From NCBI GenBank assembly GCA_037179385.1, contig CM074184.1:18607195-18671194 (forward strand): 64,000 nucleotides of DNA, written 5' to 3'. How positions within the stretch are numbered: position 1 is the stretch's first letter; each line of letters begins with the position of its first letter. Shown here piece by piece: positions 1 to 12,200 of this stretch. Both the position numbers and the translations under genes were made by a program. Origin of the DNA: Holothuria scabra. Taxonomy: Eukaryota > Echinodermata > Holothuroidea > Aspidochirotida > Holothuriidae. Under the pieces are notes generated by a model. That model was not told the origin of the DNA. It did no database searches and worked only from the letters and a program-made list of their open reading frames with translations.

Positions 1-271
1 GACTAGGTGGGTCAGAAGCCAAAGAGATAAAACAAAGAACCAAGTCTTTCTGTCCCAATTGACTTTCTTCACAGAGAAGCAAATTCTCAACCACATCTCA
101 TTTAGCAGACACTGTGGACTGGATTCCCAGTGCAAAATCAGGGCACCCTGACATCATGATGCATCACTAAAATGACAATTCCATATCACTTGGTTTTACT
201 GGAAGAGTTCAACCTTTGAGGATGATCAACCTTTGCAGCGATTGAACTTGTCTCAAGCAGTTGTCATTATA

Positions 272-481
272 TCAACTCTTCAGCGCCCTTTGGTTTCTTT
301 GTTGTTTCACCTGTTTATAAGCCTTCACAGCCGCCATCTGTTTTTCATCAAAACACTTTTGTTCATACAATGTCATAGCTTTTCGCTTCTTAAACTTTCC
401 TGCACTTCCTGTTGTCTTCTTGTTTGATGTGTCATTGGCTTTGCTCAGAAGAGAATTCAGATGTAATTGTCGTTTTCCACT
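272..481 (-). CDS. CCDC137: CCDC137-like exon 6 (terminal)
   Basis: 210 nt after acceptor TTTTCTTGTTCAG, ending in TGA at 274-272. It encodes 69 residues with 'SGKRQLHLNSLLSK' and the C-terminal helix 'FDEKQMAAVKAYKQVKQQRN', equivalent to the vertebrate C-terminal 'RAVQAYRALKQRQQ' helix. Confidence 0.87.
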   Translation of the reverse strand, partial: SGKRQLHLNSLLSKANDTSNKKTTGSAGKFKKRKAMTLYEQKCFDEKQMAAVKAYKQVKQQRNQRALKS

Positions 482-3400
482 CTGAACAAGAAAAAAGAGA
501 TTGAGAAACGATGGTAACAATGATTGAAGACTTATAAGTAAACTTGTTTAAAGATGGTATGCAGACTTATATAATTTTACCTATTTCAGCTAAAACAAAA
601 AACAAAAAAAAAAAAAACAAGTCCCTTTGCTTGAGTACTTGGAAATAATAACCAGAAAACCAAAAGGCTTAGTGATTCCTTGTCATCAAATACCTTACCT
701 GCTTTCAAATTGACAGTGTTTGATAGATTTTTCTTTACACTTTAGGCACAGAACTTTCACAATTTTACCGCTGGTGACCTCAATGACCTTTGACCTCTAA
801 CAAAAACAATAGGCTTTTTTCTCTCAACATGACAAATCTATATCCCTAACATGAAAATTATCAGTCACCCCTATCTGAAGACATCGTGTTTACAAGCCAT
901 TTTCGAAGTTTTTGCAATTTTACAGCTGGTGACCTCAAATGACCTTTGACCTCTTCCAAAAACAAAAGGCTTATTTCTCTCAACATAAGGAAATCTATAT
1001 ACCAAATATGAAGAGTATTGGTCACTCTTATCTGGAAATATTGTTTACAAGCCATTTTTGGTGTTTTCGCAATTTTACAGCTGGTGACCTCAATTGACCT
1101 TTGATCTCTACCAAAAAAAAATAGGCTTCTTTCTCTCAATATGTCAAATCTATATCTCTAACATGAAAATTATCAGTCATCCCTATCTGAAGATATCGTG
1201 TTTACAAGCCATTTTCGAAGTTTTTGCAATTTTACAGCTGGTGACCTCAAATGACCTTTGACCTCTACTAAAAACAAAAGGCCTATTTTTCTCAACATGG
1301 GAAAATTTATATACCAAATATGAAGAGTATCAGTCACTCCTATCTGAAGATATCATGTTTTCAAGCCATTTTCAGTGCTTTTGCATTTTTACCACTGGTG
1401 ACCTCAAATGACCTTTGACCTTGACCAAAAATAATAGGCTGCTTTCTCTCAACATGAAAAACCTATATACCAAGTATGAGAAGTGTCGGTCACTCCTATC
1501 TGAAGATATCGTGTTTACAAGCCATTTTTGAAGTTTTGGCAATTTTACCGCTGGTGACCTCAAATGACCTTTGACCTCTACCAAAAAACAATAGGCTTCT
1601 TTCTCTCAACATTACAAAGCTTTATACCAAATATGAAAAGTGTCAGACATTCCTACCTTTAGATATCGTGTTTACAAGCAAGTGTCACAAACACACACAC
1701 ACACACACGACATCACCACCCCATAGATTCCTTGCCTGCCTATGGCAAGGAATCAGAAACCTGTATTTGTAATATACAAATATATTGTATCAATTTTCCT
1801 GGCACATTATCAACAAAGCCATTGACAAGTTTTGCCAATAGGTTGAAAGATATAATTTTGTGTCAAATGATCACATGGCCTACTGTAGTTACCAGGTTGT
1901 GACCTCCATCATTTACAGTATATTAAAAAGGACGACCATTTCTTTAAGAAAGTCTAGAGAGCCAGGTGTAACACTTTTTCTTCTTTGAGTTGTTGAAAAA
2001 TATGCACAACCTATTCCACTGTTACTTACCCCATAGATTATATGTGTGAATGATTCAATCTGCCACAGTCCAAGTAAATGTAATTGAACCAAGGATGGCT
2101 CTTAAGCATTGCACAACTTGCCAAAACTGAAAATGTAGTACACTCAAAGCAGTAGGCCTAGATTCTGTACCACACTTACAACGATTCTCTTCAATATGGC
2201 CAAATTCCTAAACATCCCTTAAAAGTAGGTATTGAGACTGCACTAGGTATTGTGACTTCTCACCAAACGATGAGGAGTCAAATGTGTCACATTTGAACAA
2301 AGCAAGCCAAACCACACTACACAAAACCCTGCCACATTTGATCACCAGAAAATATGTGTGATTCTGTTAAAAAACAACGGTTCTGTTTAAGTGTCAAAAT
2401 CAATATAGATGCTGAAATGTCGTGAGGACACACAGTACATTATGTTGTCTAACAAGCAGGCTCACATTATTACCAGCAAATAAAATCAAATTTTTAAAGC
2501 AAGTGAGGTGTCCCTTTTCCAAACGATTCTGTATCACTCGTTTAACAACTATTTATAGAAAAGTCAGAGCAGTGAAGCAGTGTCAGAGAAGCAGTGGCAT
2601 AGGCAGGGGAGGGGGTGGGGGTTTGAGGGTCAGAACCCCCCATGACCCAACCATGCAATGCAAAGAAACACCTAAAATAGCGGTCTTTTTCTCTCTGTCC
2701 TTAGACTTTTCACTCGTTTCCTGCCCCAAACCCTCCCATGACACCAACTCCCCAACCCCATGACACAATCCTAGCTATGCACCTGGCCAGAAGACCCTAG
2801 ATCAAACCTGAGATCAAGTCATACCAAAGACTGCAAACTGCACAGATACTTTTAGCTGACATGACTAGCTAATATAATTTATGGCATCTGACAGACCACT
2901 TTTCACTTCAATCACCAACAAATTCAGATCCATTGTTTTGCTTTCAATCATAGCACAGTAAAAGCAAACACCGCATAATCCCTCAGTTCAGTGAATGCTA
3001 ATTACCTGTGCTTAGTAAGGAGTAATTAAAACAATTCAAGTCATTGTTCTCATATTTCAAGACTACAAAGCTAACATCACGTTTAGGACAGTCCAACTTC
3101 CCAACCACCCCATGCTGCCACCTCACATGTCAAGCAGCCGCAGCGGATCATACCTTTTCATTACGAGCCTTGCCACCTCTTGGTTTACTTGTCAGCTGAG
3201 GAGGCCTTCGAGCAACTTCACCAAAGGCAATTTTATCTACGATAAATGTACAACAAAGTGTAAACCAAAATTAAGGAAATTACTGATTTGCATTACATGA
3301 TACAGTAATCTTACTACAAAATTAGGGAAGGGGTGTTGGTATAACAAGAAATGGTTGAAATGTTTTCATGATCTGATCAAAAGCGAACCTCTTCCCTAGG

Positions 3401-6400
3401 AGAGAAACTTGACATTCCATTCATTTCATAATCAGAACATAATTCTTTTGAAAGAGCTGGAACTTGTAAAGCATTTTACTGGTATTTACTGGAGAATATT
3501 TATTCTGAAATAGTTGTGATGTTTTATACTCTCTCCAAGATAAATCAGAGCTTTTTCAAACTAATATAAAAGTCCAAACTTTTGAATACAGATAAATAAA
3601 GATGAGGATTACTCTCTAAAAGGCTGTATTTGAACATTTTGTTGGTGAAGATTTTAGGCCCTGGAAATTCACATCACTGCCTCCTTACAATACCTACAAA
3701 AAGATATAAGGCTGTGAGAAGGGTCTAAGTTTAGTTCTTAAGTGAATCAGACAGAGGACCCCTTTAACCTAAGATACAACTTTACATTGCTCTAGTCACG
3801 ACATCATTCAACAGATTAATTTCATGTAAAAACTTTTGGCTTCTCCAATCTTACTGAGGTCCTTCTAGTACATAGCTACAACTGCACATGGCCCCTGTGA
3901 GAAGCTAGTTTCTGCAGTCCATGCAAGAACAGAAAATATGTTATCCAACATGCACTTATCACCACCCCTCCCCCCTCCCCTCCCAAGGTTTCCTTTAGTA
4001 ACCAAAATGTGGTTTGTTTGACAGACCATTACTACCTCGGGTACCCGTGCATAGAGCAGGTACCAAGACATTCACTTATGGGAAAATGGATTGGGGATTG
4101 GTATCTACAGATAATTAGAGCAACATTTGAAGCTACCCATTGCTGTGTTGTGCCTCATAAAATATTGCCCTCTTACACGTGCAGCCAGCATGATTGCATT
4201 TAACCATTTAACTCTGTGAAATGCATAAAAGATCTTTTACTGTGCACAGCAAATATTCTGACCCTATTGGCTGTTGGCTAATGCACTGGACCGATAAATC
4301 CATATCTGTGTTGGGCATTGATGACGCAAATGGAACATTAAGTTCTACTATGCTGCACAGTGTACAAACTCTAACTGCTATCTTGCTATCTATGTAAGAT
4401 CACATAAGTGTATTTTGTTTTCAGATTTTGACGTTACATCAGCTACATCTAAATCAAAGTGGATGCAATTTTCCACCAAGGAGGAGAAAAACCATTGCAG
4501 TGTTTTTTTTTTTAATTCAGATAGCAAGTTGGAAAGGAAACAATATTTTCTTAAACTAAATTCTGCAGTGGGAGGATATCTAGAACTCCGTTATGTGTTT
4601 TCTGTACAACATAGTCACTGTTATTGACTGTGCCAAATACAAGTGATAGATGCAGCTATTTCCCCATCACATCTGAGAGACAAAGTGAAAATTGCACTCT
4701 TCCATAACTGGATCTATCAGATAAATTCTCATTCAAAAAGAAATTCTTACCTTCAAAAAATTCTTTCTCCATTTTGTCCAAACGCCTATCAATTTTCTTA
4801 TACTGCATCCTTTTGTGCAATAATTCCAAGTGCCTGGAGAGAATTTTAACAAAAGGGAAATTGAGCAGTATCAAACATACAACAGCAGCTTCTAAAATGT
4901 CAAAATTGTTCTTTTTTTTTATGCCTTACCTGTAACAATTTCTAAAAATTCACTAACAAATTTTTCAATCTATTATAAGAAAACATAGCTGGCTACCTGT
5001 ACTCCAAATAAGTTGACTATATACCTTCAAAGTCAGCAACATTGTTTATCGCTGCTCTTAACATATCAAAAAGAACATGTTTTTACTTAAACTGACTAGC
5101 CCTGCCATTTGGAAAATGAAAGTTCACCCATGCTAACAGCAAAAGATGATATAATAAAGACGAATATTAGACCATGCAAACATAGCAAATATAGTGCTCA
5201 GCCCAGCTTATCTTTTCCTCTCTTCACTTGTTTCATCTTGTATCACATTTCTATCACACATACAAACATGTTCTGGTTCTCATGGAATACTACAAACAAA
5301 TTTCCACAAATGCAGTATACAGTTATGGGTGTGAAACGGCTAGTGGACAAACAAATTAATTCAGACTAGTACGTTGAGATCTCCTCAAGAACGTCAAGTT
5401 CAGGTTACATATTTGATTGCTAAAAATTTCAACAGAGGGGATATCCCTAATGGCTGGAGGTAGATAATTCCACTCAGCCACTGCCCTTGAAATAAAAGAA
5501 AACCTAAAGCAGTCCTTTTCTGCAGCAGGATGATGAAAGGAGATTGATAATGACCTTCGAGTAGAAATTCCATTATTGTTGGGCTTAGAAACATATCCAT
5601 CTAGATTGATAGCAACCAAGTAATTGAGAGACTTTTATAGTAAGCTCAACCTACCCAATGAGAGCATCAAACACATAACAAGATTCTCTACATCAAAATT
5701 CATTTGTATGTATAAAATGCTTGCAATCTTTCCAGTGGAATTAAACCCTAGAGCTACATTTCTGCCTCAATTTCGGATTAAGATAAGGAAATGATCATAA
5801 CTGATTGCTGACATACTGTAATTTGCTATTCCTGCCTTTATCTCACACAGGCTGTCTTTGATGTCAAACAGCGTATTTGACATAAAAACTCAAAACATTA
5901 AGAGCAAAGGAAATGTTCTCTTACATTTTCTTGTTTTTACTGGCTGTCTTCTTTTTTTCCTCTTCTCCATCCAACAAGATTTTAACTTTATGGTCTTCAA
6001 TATCCCTGTTAGCAGATGTCACAACTCGAGAAAGAAATGTTTTATTGGACTCAGTTTTCAACTTTTTGACATTTGTTTTGTAATCTGTAGTAGATAAAAA
6101 GACATCCACAATTTACCACATTATTGTCTAGCAAATCTGTATAAACTGCAACGGTAAATATTCAACCAAGAATAGCTTAGACATTCTTCTTCATTGACAA
6201 TCTTTAGACAGAATCATCTAGACAATCAAATACAGTAGCACAATTGTTTTCTCTTCTGAATAGTTCTGCAAATTTTGTAAATTTTTTTCAATTATTATGG
6301 CTTCAGTATTATACTGTACTCCAATTTCCTTTCTTTGCTAAATAGCAATTTTTCCTCGTAGTTCTAAGTTATATTCAATGTCCAGTGACACTATTACTGT

Positions 6401-9243
6401 GCTGTAGCAATTGCAAATCACTGACAGGGCCGCAGGCAAAATCCCTAGGGGACACTTTAACACTGCCCACATACAGAGGAGCCCCATCATTACTTAGCAT
6501 GCATGCTTTGCATTTATGATTTTGACATTCATAAAGGGGTTGTTCCCCCCCCCTCCCCTCCCCTGTTCCCAGAACCTACAGCCCCTGTAGTTCTTCATGG
6601 GCCAAATACATGTTACAGTATTTTCATGCATTACATTTTGGGCAAGGAATGGTGTGGGAAACAAACTGGAGGTGATTGATACACTGAGCACCAAGGTTGT
6701 CACCAAACCATATAGAGAGTTGTGTAAATTGTGATCACTGTCCTGGGGGAGTGGTCAAAGAAGTAGGGAGTGAACCCCTTCCCTATGCAGTCTTTCCAGC
6801 TTCTATCAGTTTAATTATCTTTTCACATTACTTCAATTTTTTATTCCTGGCTTTCATATTTCCCTTTTCATAACTTTGTCCATCAGACTAGCTCTTCTCA
6901 AAGTCTCCTTGTCTGCATGAATATTTTCTTGTCCATGGTTGAATTTCCTTTGAACTCCCTTGTGTAAGAGACTTTACCAAGGCTATTGCCCCTGGAGCAA
7001 AAATTTTGACTGGAGCACTTGCCAGAGAAAACTTTTACATGACCCAGATTGTCCTAGAGGGGAGTTGTCAAAAAGCCTGAACCATTTATTAATTCTGTCC
7101 TCACCATGAAGTGAAAGAGAAAAGGACACAATATCTTGTGCATGAAAGTGAACTTTAAACCTCACGGTAGTGAATGATGAAGACAACTCCCATGACAAAA
7201 TAGAAAGTAAACTAGAGCAGCAAAGCTGCTGTCTCTCAACCGTTCTGATGTTACCAGTGTCTTTTATATTCATCTTGAACAAAATCATGATGTACACTTA
7301 ACACATACCCAGACAACTGCACTTGGGCGGACCAGCATGTAAATACTGTTCACCAAGCAGCTGAACTGTGTCAAGGATAAATCTCTACAGCTAGTTCATC
7401 CTCTTAGGGTGTACAGTACCTTAAGTCAAATAACTCAACAATATACATGAAAAGTGAATGCTAACAGTCCAACTCTCATCTTTATAGGACATTACTGAGC
7501 TGAGACAAAAAATGTTGAAGTTTATTCACTTGAAAAAAATTGGTCTATTGTGCAGTACTGTAATTTATGACTTTCTAGATGTACAACTCACATTGTTATG
7601 TTTCCTTTGAAAGTTAACCAGAAAGCCAAAAGGCTTAGTGATTCCTTGCTGCTGAAATGTAAGGCCTTTTTTCACATTGACATTGCTTTGCAATGTTTTT
7701 CAATTAGCAGGGCTCCATAATGTGCCCACAAAGTACACATGCAAGGCATCCAATTGAGATCCCCCTTGCCCATCGTGAACCCAAATGACATTTGACCTCC
7801 ACCAAAAACTTCTGGGACCATGTATTCACTATGTGCCATCCACATGACAAGTTACAGGACCCTACAAGTGACCTTTCTTGAAAGAATGTGCAGGAAAGCA
7901 TGTCAGGCTTTGAACATGCTGACTCCAAATGAACTTTGACCTTTGGGAAAATCAATAGGGATCATCTACTAAATATGACCAATCCACACAGTAAATATGA
8001 GCACAGTCACATGTACCGTTCTTGAGATACCGTGTTTACGAAGTTTTGACCTTTTGACCTCTCATGACCCCAAATGACCTTTGACCTCCACCAAAAACAA
8101 TAGGGAACATCTACTCAATATGGCCAACACACTCCCAAATATGAGCACAGTCACATGTACCGTTCTTGAGATATCGTGTTTACGAAGTTTTGACCTTTTG
8201 ACCTCTCATGACCCCAAATGACCTTTGACCTCCACCAAAAACAATAGGGATCATCTACTCAATATGGCCAATGCACACACCAAATATGAGATTAGTCACA
8301 CTTACTCTTCTTGAGAATCCGTGTTTACAAGCAATTTCTAAGGAATTTACCTATTGACCTCTTGTGATCCCAAATGACCTTTGACCTCCACGAAAATCGA
8401 TAGGGATCATCTACTCAGTATGACCAACCCACACATTAAATATGAGCATAGTCACATGTACCGTTCTCGAGATATCGTGTTTACGAAGTTTTGACCTTTT
8501 GACTTCTGGTGACCCTAAATGACCTTTGATCTCCACGAAAATCAATAGGGATCATCTACTCAATATGGCCAATGCACACACCAAATAGGAAATTAGTCAC
8601 ATTTACCGTTCTTGAGATACCGTGTTTACAAGCAATTTCTAGGGAATTTACCTATTGACCTCTCGAAACCCCAAATGACCTTTGACCTCCACGAAAATCG
8701 ATAGGGATCATCTACTCAATATGACCAATCCACACACCAAATATGAGCATAGTCACATGTACTGTTCTTGAGTTATAGTGTTTACGAAGTTTTGACCTTT
8801 TGCCCTCTCGTGACCCCAAATGACCTTTGATCTCCACCAAAAACAATAGGGATCATCTACTCAATATGGCCAATGCACACACCAAATATGAGATTAGTCA
8901 CACTTTCCCTTCTTGAGATACCGTGTTTACAAGCAATTTCTAAGGAATTTACCTATTGACCTCTCGTGACCCCAAATGACCTTTGACCTCCACGAAAATC
9001 GATAGGGATCATCTACTCAATATGACCAATCCACACACCAAATATGAGCATAGTCACATGTACCGTTCTCGAGATATCGTGTTTACAAGGTTTTGACCTT
9101 TTGCCCTCTCGTGACCCCAAATGACCTTTGATCTCCACCAAAAACAATAGGGATCATCCACTCAATGTGACCAATCTACACACCAAATACGAGGTTAGTC
9201 ACACTTACCCTTCTTGAGATATCGTGTTTACAAGCCAAAGCGT

Positions 9244-9276
<33 letters not shown>

Positions 9277-12200
9277 CCACACACACACACATACACACGA
9301 TATCACCATCGCATAGATCCCTTGCCTGCCTTCGGCAAGGAATCAAAAATGTCTTTATGACCTTGAACACTCCTGTTTGCTTCCATAGCATATTTCACAC
9401 AGAGGACTTAATTAATTACATCACCCCATAAGAGTAAGATTGCTATCACACCTTGGTACAAGGTGCAGTAACTTTCAGAAAAACAGAGGAAGAAAAAGAT
9501 AGTAATTTGATTTACAATTCAACAATGACAACAATGACATCATAAATTATTATGCTAAGTACCATTTTAAATTGAGTGAATAAACTTCAACATTTTACAT
9601 CTCAGCTCAGGAATGTCCTATGAAGATGGGAGCTGGACTGTTAACACTTATTTTTCGTGCTTTTTAATATATATTTTTGATGTTTTTTTGACTTGAGGTA
9701 CACTTTAAGATAATTCTGTCTATAAGGGCAGGAATTGGAAACTTAAGTCATAGTAAAAATGACCAGTTTGTGTAGGACAGTAGCATAAGCAATAAGAAAA
9801 GAGAAGATACCCAAATGTCTTTCCTCCCCCCTACCTCAATCCCTCCCCATCATTTCCATCTGTCAGCTCACTCCTCTGTGAAATTTGTGAACAAAAAGTG
9901 AAGTACTGGAAGAAATTTCAATGCACCATCCATTTGAAGGCTGATAGGAATTGCTGACTTGTGTCCATTCAAATTGACATTATTCCAAACAGTAATATGT
10001 AACAAAGATCATCCATCACTACTCCAGGTTGACCAGGTAAACAAACTTGGTGATGAGCCAAACAGCATTACAGTGAACCCACGGTATGGAAGTGTCCTCA
10101 CACAGCAAGGAGAGACCTATGTAAATGGCAGCTCCCTGGTACAGTAACAGATACTAAAATTACTAAGGACAAGTAATTAGCTGACTGGGAAATCATGGTG
10201 TGTATACAATGGACACAGGCAGTTACAAAAATAGGCCTACAGTACAGTATATGCTGACTGGCATGCCTCCACTGGGATTGTGTTTCATGAAATTTTTCCT
10301 TGTGGCAAAAAATGATGAGAATTGCCAAAAATTATCCCTTTTCTTTGGTTTATCTTGTACTGTAGCTATGAAAAAAGTCTGTTGCCCCATGAATGTGACA
10401 CCAGCACAGCAAATTTTAGAAAAATCCACTGACAATAACAAAGGCTGAGACCTTTTAAAAAGTGAGACAGACATTTTTCGTGAAACAAACATTTTTTCCC
10501 TCTACAGTATAACATAAACTCTACCCACACTTTGTGGGTTGAGCTAAAAATATGTAGTTCAGCCAAAATGTGAAATAAATTTTACCTTCTTTATTACTTT
10601 TGTTCTTTTCAGTTCTTTTGTATTTTTCATTTCTTTCTTTTATTTGTTGTCTGCGTGCCTCTCTTTCTTTTATTCTTTCTTCTAATGGTTTGTTCATCTC
10701 CTCAATACTTTCCATCATCCTCTGAAAACTTCTAGGCATCGGCTGATTGTCAGGGTCCTCTGGGGCTATATTACTTGAAGCTTCCTTTTTCTTCTTAAGC
10801 CTAAAGATGAATAAAAAATGATTGGTATTATGATATACAATAAGTAACATTCAGGTTTCCTATTTATCCAGGCCAGCCATGGTACTGTAGCTAATTGCCA
10901 AAGTAATGCACACAAAGCTAGAACAAATGGGGACCCTGTAAACTGTCATCATAATGCTTTGGTTGTCTTCATGACATTGGACTGACAGGTGGGTGCATGC
11001 ATGGTGTCACAGATTTGACAGGTCATGGGATTTACAGGTAATATAACTTTTTCTCCAGAGGTCTCTCAGATTTAGAAAAATGTGAGAAGTAGGGTAAAAA
11101 AAACGATAGCTACATGGTTGGCTCTTTCAGTTTTAATATTTTCAGGAGGTTACCAAGAATAAAGCCTTACCAAAATCCCCAGGGGAAATCACTTGCTGTA
11201 CAATACCAACCCTATGGGTAACTGTATCAAATGTGGGATGTATCTGAGCATTCAGATTTTCCAAATACAGTATACTGTATTCAATTCATAATTCCAGGGG
11301 ATCTCCAACATTAAGGATATCTTGCAGAATGCCATAGGACGCAAGTGGAACAGAGCACAGTACTTCATGCAAGAAGAATTATCAAGATTTCAGGTCAGGC
11401 AACACCTGAAGGTATCCAGGGTATAACAATTGACTACCTCTGTATTAGTTTATTTTAGTCAAGTATTGATGATGGTAAGATGGAAGACTTATTTCTGGTA
11501 GAGGTTCAGAAAGACAAAGTACCAACTAGAGAGAAACGATTTTGTCCATGAGTTGTGTTTCTGTACGATCACACTGTACTTCCCATTCTTGCATCACATG
11601 GCCACCAGACTTTGTAGCTCTTCTTGAGAAATGGGTGAAAAATACATACACCAGCCTTGGTGACTGCAAATGTACAGGTTTATAGTACTGCAGGGTACTG
11701 GCTGACTGCATGAGCCAGTTGACTGCGCACCTGAGTCTAACATTCCATATCCTTGTGGTAACGCATTTAAGTGATACATCAAACGAAACACCTGAGTTAG
11801 GCCATATCTAAAATAGGTGAATTATTTTGATTATCACTGATTTTGATTAAATTTCATAAGCCAAGAGCTAATTTCACATTGTCATCTGGACCCCCCCCCC
11901 AGGGGGGGTCACAAAATGTCTTAAAATTCAAGCACCAGAAATTTCTTCCCATGTGTTACTAACAGTCAGTTGTAAAGTTGTAACACTATCCAAAGCAATT
12001 TTTGGATATTTAGGAAGAGAGGTAAGGTCAAATTTGCTATGAATATTAAGCACCTTTCAGTTAAAGCTTTAACTCAGCTGTGATGTTGTTACAAACATGC
12101 CATACTGTACATGTTTATATCAAGATTTTCATAGCATAGTGCACATGTCATCGTTTGAATAACATGTTGGATTTTTAATTTACTGGGATATGATTATGTA

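Noticed and set aside
861..1584. 92- and 70-codon minus-strand ORFs with internal repeats
   Set aside because: They are read-through of the 156-bp tandem repeats. The repeated peptide reflects DNA repetition.
6983..7297. 104-codon minus-strand ORF
   Set aside because: Mixed composition, no motif, not joinable to the CCDC137-like exons in phase.
784..9134. CRISPR-like regular spacing
   Set aside because: The repeats are long and contiguous, with no unique spacers, in a eukaryotic intron.
9959..10147. 62-codon plus-strand ORF in intron 2
   Set aside because: No family match, antisense to the host gene, and no supporting splice or repeat context.
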